A DNA stretch of 6,366 bases from Bacteroidota bacterium (GTDB lineage: Bacteria; Bacteroidota; Bacteroidia; Chitinophagales; Saprospiraceae): NCBI GenBank assembly GCA_018969455.1, contig JAGWYI010000255.1:1-6366 (forward strand). The letters are read 5' to 3'. The notes below the pieces were generated by a model. That model did not search any database. It saw only the letters and a list, made by a program, of their open reading frames with translations, and was not told the origin of the DNA. Shown in pieces: positions 1 to 5,451 of the stretch. Position numbers and translations under genes: made by a program. The number at the start of each line of letters is the position of its first letter. The first letter of the stretch is position 1.

Positions 1-105
1 TTTTATACTTTATGCCGCCAGATTTTGTGCATAACGATCTTTATAAATCATTATAAATCAGCGAAATCCATCCTGATTTATCCACAAAATCCGGCGAATC
101 CCGGT
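1..105. repeat. Dispersed intergenic repeat, copy 1 (palindromic, DnaA-box-like ends)
   Basis: This copy aligns over its whole length, with gaps, to 2906-3002. Shared identical blocks include GCCAG, TGTGCATAA, TATAAATC, GCGAAATC and the 15-mer TTATCCACAAAATCC (78-92 here). The element is an imperfect palindrome: 16-34 and 78-96 are complementary at 17 of 19 positions. The left arm reads TTATGCACA on the minus strand and the right arm TTATCCACA on the plus strand, so both fit the DnaA-box consensus TTATNCACA. A related 9-mer, TTATCCCCA, follows at 111-119. The centre carries a perfect tandem duplication of the 10-mer TTATAAATCA (41-50 and 51-60) that copy 2 lacks. The left boundary may lie outside the window. 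The repeat is visible in the sequence; its family and function are unknown. Confidence 0.75.
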
Positions 106-134
106 ATAAATTATCCCCAGTCCAGAAAATAACA

Positions 135-171
135 ATTTCACGCAGAAAAAAGGTGAATTCCTGCGTGAAAT
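135..171. repeat. Perfect 11-bp inverted repeat, possible terminator of the dioxygenase gene
   Basis: ATTTCACGCAG (135-145) and CTGCGTGAAAT (161-171) are perfectly complementary around a 15-nt loop. On the minus strand the hairpin lies about 120 nt past the stop of the dioxygenase gene and is followed by the T-rich stretch TGTTATTTTC, so it could end that transcript, although the run of T is broken. The right arm (CTGCGTGAAATCGCCA) also resembles the CTGCGAAATCACGCCA part of the 2906-3002 repeat, so it may instead be a fragment of the same repeat family. I see nothing else recognisable between 172 and 293. Confidence 0.5.
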
Positions 172-293
172 CGCCAAATTTATACCAGGCGCCGATTGAA
201 AGGCAACATTCATTGTCATGCTGAGCGCTGATCATCAATGATTTAGGCCTAAGGCCATGCACAAAAGCAAGCAGCGCGAAGTATATTTTCGAA

Positions 294-2102
294 TCAGACC
301 TTATCCCAGGGCGCAAAAGCGTTTTTCACCTTGCGCAAGGAGGGTTCCAATTCGGGGAAGTGGCGCAGCAAAACATCTTTCATGGTGTTGTTTTGCACCC
401 AGTTGAAGCCGGTTTCGGTGTACACCTCCTTGCTGAAATTGCCTGCAATAAAGCGGTCGCTTTTCAAACGGCGCGAAGCCATCAGGATAAACACGCGAAA
501 TGCGGTATCACTGAAACCGAATCCCTTGGGCAAGGGTTCACACAAGGTCCCCACCAACAAATCTACTTTTTCAATGTCGCCGCCGTACACTTCCCGTACC
601 TCCTGCGCGATTTCCAGGTTGCCGCCGGTCAGCTCTTCAAACGTGTCGGCAGGTTTCAGGTGGAAAAGACGGCGGAATTCGTTGTATCGCGGGATGGAAC
701 GCTCCCGGTCGCGGAGTATGTCTACCGCTGCCATATCCAAATGTTTGCCATCAGGCAGGTGGAGATCGCGCATGAAATTCGGGAAATTGCGAATCGTAAT
801 AGCGCCCGGATTGGCAATACCAAACGAATAAAACACATCGGAAAAGGTCAGGCCGTCTTGCAGGGGCGTACGGGCGCGCTCGAAGGCAACATCCGTCAAC
901 ACATGGGTGCTGCGGTATGCGCCGGTTTGTACATCATAAAATTTTATATCATCAGGCAGCAAGGAATGCAAACGATATACTGCCACAAATTCCTCTGTCA
1001 GGGAATACGGCGCGCCATGATGCTTCACCCCGGAGCCTGGAATGCCGCTGATGGTTTCCGCTTTGGAGATGCGGCCCAGCATTTTGTGCAATTTTTCGCC
1101 CATCAGGCCCCACCAGTTGGCGTTCATGCCAATGTCTAACACCGGATGCGCCAAAATGCCGGGTGTCCACTCCACGGTGTGAATTTTTGCCATTAAAGCG
1201 GTATTCACCAGGCGGGCTTTGTCGAACAATTGATCGCCTGTCCAATCGGGATGCTCTTTGCGCAGGGCATCGCAAATGGCATTGTGTTCCTGGGCAAACA
1301 AGGTGTGCAGCAATTCGAGTCCGAGCCACCAGTTGTCGTTGAAGCCCGTTATCGGAATACCGCGTTCGTCGCGGGGCAAAAACACATCCTCCGAGCCTTC
1401 TTCCAGAATCAGTTTGCCATCGGGCGATTTGGTGCGCAAAATTTCCGTTTGCGCTTCCGAGGAGCCGTAAATCTGGGAGCCGTCCCACCAGTGGGTATTT
1501 TTATTTTTATAGGCAGGATGGGTTTTGTCCATTTCGCTCAGCGGCTCATCGGGCTGTGTTTTAAACAATTTCATGGCCGGGTCGCTCCAGGTGTCCCCGT
1601 CTGGAAGCGGAATTTCCAGTTCTTCCGTGCTGTCGTAGTGACCTACCCAGTCGTGTACCTGGAATTGAATCCAGGCAGCGGCCAGCAAATTGAGGATGGT
1701 GGCGGGTTTAAATTCATCGCGTGCCAGCAGGCGTTCGCTGATGATGCGCGGATTGGGGGTCATGAGCTCCTCGGGGGTAGGGGCCTTGGCGTATTCGCGG
1801 GGTATATTTCGGCCAAAACGCATGCCGGTACATCCCATCAGGGGTTGTTGTGCATCGTTGAATTTGCCATCGGAATGGCGGGCGGTGAGGTAACGCGGAT
1901 CGTGAAAAGGGCAGCTTTTCAAATCACCCTGCGCACTCGGATCCGGATAGGTATCATGGAGGTTTTTGGCCCGAAGCTCGCTGCGGAAGGCAATGAGGTT
2001 GATGACACCAAGCCATTTGGGCAAACGATGCCAGGCTATTCGCTTGTTGATGCTTCTGAATGCACTGACAAGTATGCGCTGACCGAGGGATAGATTTGAC
2101 AT
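294..2102 (-). CDS. Fatty acid alpha-dioxygenase-like heme peroxidase (animal heme peroxidase superfamily)
   Basis: The 602-residue product matches plant-type alpha-dioxygenase (PIOX/alpha-DOX) along its length; that family is usually about 620-640 residues. These enzymes add O2 to carbon 2 of fatty acids to give 2(R)-hydroperoxides. Visible hallmarks are the N-terminal WHRLPKWLG segment (24-32), the distal heme His150 in IQFQVHDW, the WWDGSQIYGS calcium-loop motif (205-214), EHNAICD (272-278), His308 in AKIHTVEW, and YRLHSLLPD, where Tyr376 and proximal His379 sit three residues apart as in the rice enzyme (Tyr379/His382). RRLKSDRF (544-551) matches the C-terminal segment that carries the substrate-carboxylate Arg in the family. 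No signal peptide is evident, so the protein is probably cytoplasmic or membrane-associated. The ATG at 2102 is the first in frame and has no clear Shine-Dalgarno sequence. The gene lies 26 bp after the DUF1569 gene on the same strand, probably in one operon. The family assignment is strong; the exact substrate is not known. Linoleate diol synthase-like activity is less likely because the C-terminal P450 part is absent. Confidence 0.93.
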   Translation of the reverse strand: MSNLSLGQRILVSAFRSINKRIAWHRLPKWLGVINLIAFRSELRAKNLHDTYPDPSAQGDLKSCPFHDPRYLTARHSDGKFNDAQQPLMGCTGMRFGRNIPREYAKAPTPEELMTPNPRIISERLLARDEFKPATILNLLAAAWIQFQVHDWVGHYDSTEELEIPLPDGDTWSDPAMKLFKTQPDEPLSEMDKTHPAYKNKNTHWWDGSQIYGSSEAQTEILRTKSPDGKLILEEGSEDVFLPRDERGIPITGFNDNWWLGLELLHTLFAQEHNAICDALRKEHPDWTGDQLFDKARLVNTALMAKIHTVEWTPGILAHPVLDIGMNANWWGLMGEKLHKMLGRISKAETISGIPGSGVKHHGAPYSLTEEFVAVYRLHSLLPDDIKFYDVQTGAYRSTHVLTDVAFERARTPLQDGLTFSDVFYSFGIANPGAITIRNFPNFMRDLHLPDGKHLDMAAVDILRDRERSIPRYNEFRRLFHLKPADTFEELTGGNLEIAQEVREVYGGDIEKVDLLVGTLCEPLPKGFGFSDTAFRVFILMASRRLKSDRFIAGNFSKEVYTETGFNWVQNNTMKDVLLRHFPELEPSLRKVKNAFAPWDKV

Positions 2103-2128
2103 ATTGGTGGGAAATAGGTGAGGAGTGA

Positions 2129-2611
2129 TTAGTATTCGATGGCGTCAAAATGATTCGCAATGTGCATGGCATTGGCGCGTTCGTATTGGCTTTTGCTTAA
2201 ATTCCCGTAAGCAAAATGCGGACTTAAAGGCCCGTCATAGGCCAAAAAGGTGCGAATGCTGCCCTGGAGTTTTTCGATGGCCTCCTCTAATGTGGGAAGT
2301 GGCGGCTCGAAGACATCTCCCGGAATTTCTTCGGTCAGGTTGTGGCTCATGTACCCGCGCGCGTCAAACACGTGAAAGGCCGTGGCGCCGATCAGGGTTT
2401 GGAAAATCACGTTTTTGGGTTCGGGAAAACCCGACATGGCGTGCTCGATGCTGCGGGCGCAATGATCGAGGGTATGCGGCAAATCCCAACCCGGCGATAA
2501 AAGGATGCGGGTAGATTGGCGGAGCTTGTCCAGCTCCAAAAGCGCCGATTCAAGGGATTGAAGTCGGAATTTTCGGGTAATGGGTTCGGAAGCAAAAGTA
2601 ATTTCAGGCAT
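2129..2611 (-). CDS. DUF1569 family protein (DinB-like four-helix fold)
   Basis: This 160-residue protein has the hallmarks of the DUF1569 family within the DinB/YfiT superfamily, usually about 150-180 residues. An early helix carries LPHTLDHCARSIEHAMSGFP (44-63), the middle contains GYMSHNL (86-92), and the C-terminus is AMHIANHF (148-155). The superfamily's usual metal triad would be His50 plus the HxxxH pair His150/His154, all present here; this assignment is by motif alignment. Some DinB-fold enzymes are metal-dependent thiol transferases, but no reaction is established for DUF1569. No signal peptide or membrane segment is seen, so it is probably cytoplasmic. The ATG at 2611 starts just before the conserved region. 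It is the first gene of a probable two-gene unit with the alpha-dioxygenase, separated by 26 bp. I found no convincing Bacteroidota -33/-7 promoter upstream. Confidence 0.88.
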   Translation of the reverse strand: MPEITFASEPITRKFRLQSLESALLELDKLRQSTRILLSPGWDLPHTLDHCARSIEHAMSGFPEPKNVIFQTLIGATAFHVFDARGYMSHNLTEEIPGDVFEPPLPTLEEAIEKLQGSIRTFLAYDGPLSPHFAYGNLSKSQYERANAMHIANHFDAIEY

Positions 2612-2638
2612 GACAGGGTATTAGGTATAAACAACAGG

Positions 2639-2668
2639 GCTGCCAAGGGATATCTGGAATCTGGCAGC
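2639..2668 (-). repeat. Hairpin in the probable leader of the DUF1569 gene
   Basis: GCTGCCA (2639-2645) and TGGCAGC (2662-2668) are perfect complements around a 16-nt loop that contains the palindrome GATATC. On the minus strand the structure sits 27 nt upstream of the ATG at 2611, so it would lie in the 5' leader if transcription starts further upstream. No T-run follows in the direction of transcription, so a terminator is unlikely. A protein-binding dyad or leader hairpin is possible. Confidence 0.4.
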
Positions 2669-2757
2669 ACACAAAAGAACGAATATAATACCAAAATAAA
2701 GTGTAAAATACAGATAAAATGTAAGCAATTTGGGATTTCCTCCTTGTCGTGCCTTAA

Positions 2758-2875
2758 GTGTTTGTGCCAGACTACTGTCTCGTGCGAAACACGTGCAAGC
2801 ATCAATCGGGCTATGCCCGATGCTATAAAGCGAGCAAAGCAAACAGCAAGCTACCCAAATTTCAGGCACAAACAC
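2758..2875. repeat. 118-bp structured element closed by an 11-bp inverted repeat
   Basis: GTGTTTGTGCC (2758-2768) and GGCACAAACAC (2865-2875) are perfectly complementary and close a 118-bp stretch. Inside lies a strong hairpin, ATCGGGC/GCCCGAT (2805-2811/2815-2821) with a 3-nt loop. Its flanks GCATC (2799-2803) and the G-C continuation at 2822-2823 extend the pairing past an AAT bulge. A 4-bp hairpin, AGAC/GTCT, is also present near 2769-2780. The element ends about 30 bp before the dispersed repeat copy 2 and is about 150 bp upstream of the DUF1569 start. It could be a miniature repeat element, a structured RNA leader on the minus strand, or a degraded insertion. The pairing is seen directly; the role is unknown. 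Confidence 0.5.
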
Positions 2876-2905
2876 AAAGCCTTTGTTTCCATGGCAGAGC
2901 CCCCC

Positions 2906-3002
2906 TTTTTTACACTTCATTCTGCCAGGTTCTGTGCATAAGGATTTATATAAATCTGCGAAATCACGCCAGAATTATCCACAAAATCCTGCGCATCCTG
3001 GT
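2906..3002. repeat. Dispersed intergenic repeat, copy 2
   Basis: This is the diverged counterpart of 1-105, in the same orientation. It carries the same end signals: TTATGCACA on the minus strand (2933-2941) and TTATCCACA on the plus strand (2975-2983), the latter inside the shared 15-mer at 2975-2989. Arm complementarity is weaker here (about 13 of 19 over 2923-2941 against 2975-2993), and the central 10-bp duplication of copy 1 is missing. With copy 1 it brackets the DUF1569-dioxygenase unit. No transposase or clear target duplication is seen, so it may be a general intergenic repeat of this genome. Confidence 0.72.
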
Positions 3003-3086
3003 TTGTAAGGTAGCATACAACCCGTTTATGCAGCAGAAAGGGTCAAATTGAATACCCTGTCGTTCAATGTATGCAGATTTTGAGGA

Positions 3087-3176
3087 TTATAGACGATCTA
3101 TCCAGGATATTGGAATACGAAACTGTACTAAACCAGTTTCTAAAGATATTTGATCACCCACATAGATCGTCTATAA
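3087..3176. repeat. 15-bp perfect inverted repeat with nested inner hairpin
   Basis: TTATAGACGATCTAT (3087-3101) and ATAGATCGTCTATAA (3162-3176) are exact complements separated by 60 bp. Within the spacer, GAAACTG (3119-3125) and CAGTTTC (3134-3140) form a second perfect stem with an 8-nt loop. Each outer arm is itself a dyad (ATAGA-N3-TCTAT), and the two dyad centres (3095 and 3168) are 73 bp apart, close to seven helical turns. The element starts 62 bp past the stop of the beta-barrel gene and is about 475 bp upstream of the DUF1569 start. It could be a pair of operator sites, a miniature inverted-repeat element, or a 3'-end RNA structure. Confidence 0.6.
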
Positions 3177-3238
3177 AAAATGATGGAAGGAAGCTGAAAA
3201 TTGCCCGGGGCGGGATGCAAACGGTTGAATTAAGCCCC

Positions 3239-3862
3239 TTAAATTTTGCATTTGTACCCCACCGACCATAGAAGCGTCTGGTTTCGGGCTTTAGCGATCC
3301 CGTTGGGCTGACCATTGTCATCGGTTACATCCACTTTTATGGCGCTTGAAATGGCCTGGTTGAATTGAGCCCGCAAAAAGAGGGGGCCAAAAACCAGGTT
3401 AAAACCGGCTACTGCCTGAAAAACGCCTTTTTCGGACAAATCCACAATCGGTTTTTTCCAATCAGATCCAGTATAGGCTGCACGAACAGATTCCGCGAGT
3501 CGGATGCTATATCCCAATCCGGCAAAAATAGAAACATGTTTGATCAGGTCATACGTCAGGGCTTCCTGAAGGTCCAAACGATCGAAGCGGTATTTGATTT
3601 GACTGATTTGATTTTTTGCAGGCTCCGTATACAATCGAACATATTGCAGGCTTGATTCCAATGCGAATCGATGCGAAACCGGCACGTATAGGGAGAGTCC
3701 GGCGTTGTAACCCGGACGCCAGTTTTCGGCAGACAGTTGTACGCCGTTGTTGTTCCAAACATAACGGTTGAGATTCATTCCAAGGATGGGCGAAAGGGTA
3801 ATTTGGGCCGAAAGTTGGGTGGCGAAAAAGAGCAGGAAACAGGCAATGCGAAATTGGTGCAT
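3239..3862 (-). CDS. Outer-membrane beta-barrel protein (PorT-like family)
   Basis: The 207-residue product starts with a clear type I signal peptide: a basic residue at position 5, a hydrophobic core CFLLFFATQ (8-16), and cleavage expected after LSA (17-19) before Gln20. The mature part alternates polar and hydrophobic/aromatic residues in short strands (for example RPGYNAGLSLYVPV, SLQYVRLY, VSIFAGLGYS, FQAVAGFNLVFGPLFLRAQF) and ends in LLWSVGYKCKI. This is the pattern of the small outer-membrane beta-barrel families (PorT-like, about 200-230 residues) common in Bacteroidota. The likely location is the outer membrane; no specific substrate or partner can be named. The ATG at 3862 puts the signal peptide at the exact N-terminus. 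It lies 101 bp downstream of the receiver-Crp gene on the same strand and could be co-transcribed with it. No strong terminator is seen after its stop. Confidence 0.87.
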   Translation of the reverse strand: MHQFRIACFLLFFATQLSAQITLSPILGMNLNRYVWNNNGVQLSAENWRPGYNAGLSLYVPVSHRFALESSLQYVRLYTEPAKNQISQIKYRFDRLDLQEALTYDLIKHVSIFAGLGYSIRLAESVRAAYTGSDWKKPIVDLSEKGVFQAVAGFNLVFGPLFLRAQFNQAISSAIKVDVTDDNGQPNGIAKARNQTLLWSVGYKCKI

Positions 3863-3963
3863 AATGGGTGATTTTTAGTGGTAAGGCAATGGGTTGGTTG
3901 AATACTTGAGCATTTTTGTTCCCAAAAGGTTGCCTTCACTCCTCCATCATCTGATGTTTGCCT

Positions 3964-5022
3964 TCAATTAGGCACTTTTCGCAATTTTTCCATTTTCAGC
4001 ACTTTGATGTCGCCGTCTTCCACTGCAATTAAGCCTTCGTTTTTCAATTCGGCCAGCACCCGGATGAGGGTTTCTTTGGCGGTGCCCACGATGGCTGCCA
4101 GGTCGTCGCGCAAGAGGTGCAGGTTCCCTTTGCCCTGTTCATGGAGCCAAACGATGGTTTGGGCGACCCGTTTGCGCACCGAATTGTAGGCCAAATCGAG
4201 CAATTGTTGTTCTTGTTCATAAATGTGATGCGCCAAAATTTTCAGAAAATTGGAGGTCACATTGGGGTTTCCGTACACAAGCGCATAAAAATCTTCCTTG
4301 GGAATTACGCGGAGGGTTGCCGATTCCAGCACTGCGGCGTTTTCGGTATAAGCTTGTTCCTGTAACAAAGCCAGATACCCTAAAAAAGAGCCCGGTCCGG
4401 CAATACGCAGGATCAATTCGCGGCCTTCCATATTGGATTTGAATAACTTAACCTCGCCGCATTCCACATAAAAGAGATTGTGCGGATAATCGTGTTCTTT
4501 AAAGATTATATCTCTTTTTTTATAATGTCTAACCTCCCTGTTATCTGCCAGTTGAATTAGCGCTTCCTGGGCCTTGGTTTCGCCAAGGAAACGATCGAAT
4601 GCAGCGCTTGGAGGGTTGGTTGGGGCCGTTGCCCGAATGCGTTCGCGTTTGCGCAGGCGATACTCAATGGTTTGAAGCAAAATTGCCATATCATATGGTT
4701 TGGCAATATAATCATCGGCGCCCAGTGACATGCCCTTTCTGTAATCCTCTTTTTCCGATTGCGCACTCAAAAAAATAAATGGAACATCGGTTGTATTCGG
4801 ATTTTTTTCCAGGCGAAGCAATACATCATAGCCGCTTAGTGTGGGAAGTTGGGCCTCACAAAGGATCAGGTCGGGAAGAAGTTGCAATGCAAGCGCAATC
4901 CCGTCCTGTCCGTTATCTGCCACCGTCGTTTCATAACCATTCAGTTGTAGAATCTGCATCAAATGGTTACGCTCGGCGCCGATGTGGCTTATGATTAAGA
5001 TTTTTTTGGTATTGGATTTCAT
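3964..5022 (-). CDS. Receiver-Crp/Fnr fusion transcription regulator with degenerate receiver
   Basis: From the ATG at 5022 the product has 352 residues: a receiver domain (about 6-125), a short linker, a cyclic-nucleotide-binding-like domain (about 158-250), a long dimerisation helix (about 254-283), and a Crp-type winged helix (about 284-345) with DDLAAIVGTAKETLIRVLAE (306-325). The receiver keeps Ser86 and Lys108 (GADDYIAKP), but the usual acidic pair after the first strand is Ser12-His13, and the phospho-acceptor position in DLILCEAQLP is Glu56. In the cNMP cassette the usual Glu and Arg are Tyr216 and Glu227, so canonical cAMP binding is unlikely. The open frame extends upstream to a GTG at 5088, but the ATG at 5022 is preferred because receivers normally begin a few residues before the first strand and the extra 22 residues match nothing. 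A hairpin lies 5 nt before this ATG. The protein probably acts in the cytoplasm on unknown promoters. Confidence 0.9.
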   Translation of the reverse strand: MKSNTKKILIISHIGAERNHLMQILQLNGYETTVADNGQDGIALALQLLPDLILCEAQLPTLSGYDVLLRLEKNPNTTDVPFIFLSAQSEKEDYRKGMSLGADDYIAKPYDMAILLQTIEYRLRKRERIRATAPTNPPSAAFDRFLGETKAQEALIQLADNREVRHYKKRDIIFKEHDYPHNLFYVECGEVKLFKSNMEGRELILRIAGPGSFLGYLALLQEQAYTENAAVLESATLRVIPKEDFYALVYGNPNVTSNFLKILAHHIYEQEQQLLDLAYNSVRKRVAQTIVWLHEQGKGNLHLLRDDLAAIVGTAKETLIRVLAELKNEGLIAVEDGDIKVLKMEKLRKVPN

Positions 5023-5451
5023 GCGCCCTGCTTTTGAGTGTAAAAAAGCAGCTATTAAGCGCCTGGAGCCAATGACATTCCTTTTCACAAGAAATGACCT
5101 TCATCGGGGGAGAAAGAAGGGATGATATGCCCTGAAATAACAATAGCCACCTGAGGGCAGAACCCAAAAGCGGCTAGAGCATAGGAAGATGGCGTCTATT
5201 AAAAGGGGTTGGAGCGAAGCGTGTTGTTGATTAAATTGGAGTAATGCTTTTTTGGCGTAATACAGAGTGCTCTGTTGGTTGTACAAAGGAAGCGTGAAAG
5301 CAGCACACAAAGCAAGCAGAATCTGATAAGTATGCTGTTCCATCCGATAACTGTGCATATTCATGTGTTTTTTAAATTTTGTCTAATATTTACATAAAAA
5401 ATGAATTTTTATCGCGGTAAATTGTGCACAACTGCCAAATTAAACGATTTC
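5023..5451. other. 429-bp divergent intergenic region between regulator and sensor
   Basis: This is the shared upstream region of the minus-strand receiver-Crp gene and the plus-strand propeller gene, so both promoters should lie here. Visible elements are the 5028-5051 hairpin, a dyad ACAGAG-TG-CTCTGT (5262-5275), an AT-rich stretch (5365-5412) with inverted repeat ATAAAAA/TTTTTAT (5394-5400/5406-5412), and the perfect palindrome TTGTGCACAA (5422-5431). A weak Bacteroidota-type promoter on the plus strand could be TTTTG (5377-5381) with TGAATTTT (5402-5409), about 20 bp apart; the second box departs from TAnnTTTG at two positions. An 87-codon minus-strand frame (5101-5364) has one possible membrane segment but no recognisable family, and I do not count it as a gene. 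Confidence 0.5.
5028..5051 (-). promoter_or_regulatory. Hairpin/dyad directly before the receiver-Crp start codon
   Basis: CTGCTTTT (5028-5035) and AAAAGCAG (5044-5051) are perfect 8-bp complements with an 8-nt loop. On the mRNA the stem ends only 5 nt before the ATG at 5022 and would cover the ribosome-loading region. It could be a translational control hairpin or an operator for the dimeric regulator encoded just downstream. The structure is directly visible; the regulatory role is inference and depends on the ATG being the true start. Confidence 0.45.

Larger units (their letters stand above)
2612..3238. other. 627-bp intergenic region dense in inverted repeats
   Basis: No convincing gene lies between the DUF1569 start and the stop of the beta-barrel gene. 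From left to right it holds a 7-bp hairpin (2639-2668), an AT-rich stretch (about 2680-2740), an 11-bp closing inverted repeat with an inner hairpin (2758-2875), a copy of the dispersed repeat (2906-3002), a 6-bp inverted repeat ATTGAA/TTCAAT (3047-3052/3063-3068), and a 15-bp perfect inverted repeat (3087-3176). Open frames here overlap these palindromes and have no recognisable domain. The region would contain the promoter of the DUF1569-dioxygenase unit and the 3' end of the beta-barrel transcript. Confidence 0.7.

Noticed and set aside
1..119. Replication origin suggested by three DnaA-box-like sites
   Set aside because: No dnaA, dnaN or other origin-linked gene is nearby, the sites are part of a repeat that recurs at 2906-3002, and there are too few clustered boxes.
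952..1488. 178-codon minus-strand frame inside the heme enzyme gene
   Set aside because: It overlaps the middle of the dioxygenase in another frame; the product is Arg-rich and matches nothing, while the main frame is intact, so there is no frameshift.
360..2093. Long plus-strand open frames (360-1139 and 1230-2093) antisense to the heme enzyme
   Set aside because: They mirror the real minus-strand gene, have no recognisable domain, and exist only because the opposite frame has few stop codons. The minus-strand frame carries all the family motifs.
2621..2920. 99-codon minus-strand frame in the intergenic region
   Set aside because: Its sequence is built largely from the inverted-repeat element and AT-rich DNA, it has no known domain, and its end lies close to the DUF1569 start. 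It looks like chance translation of a repeat.
3187..3238. Terminator of the beta-barrel gene (GGGGC/GCCCC near its stop)
   Set aside because: The arms are only 5 bp with a loop of over 20 nt and no T-run follows on the minus strand.
3071..3271. 66-codon plus-strand frame over the 15-bp inverted repeat
   Set aside because: Most of it is the palindromic element, and its end overlaps the beta-barrel gene antisense. No family is recognised.
5101..5364. Possible 87-residue minus-strand protein with one hydrophobic segment
   Set aside because: It has no recognisable family, no clear start signal, and would fill the expected promoter region of the receiver-Crp gene. It cannot be excluded but is not supported.
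5422..5431. Perfect palindrome TTGTGCACAA near the propeller gene start
   Set aside because: A 10-bp palindrome is expected now and then by chance, and without a second copy or conservation data it does not stand as an operator.
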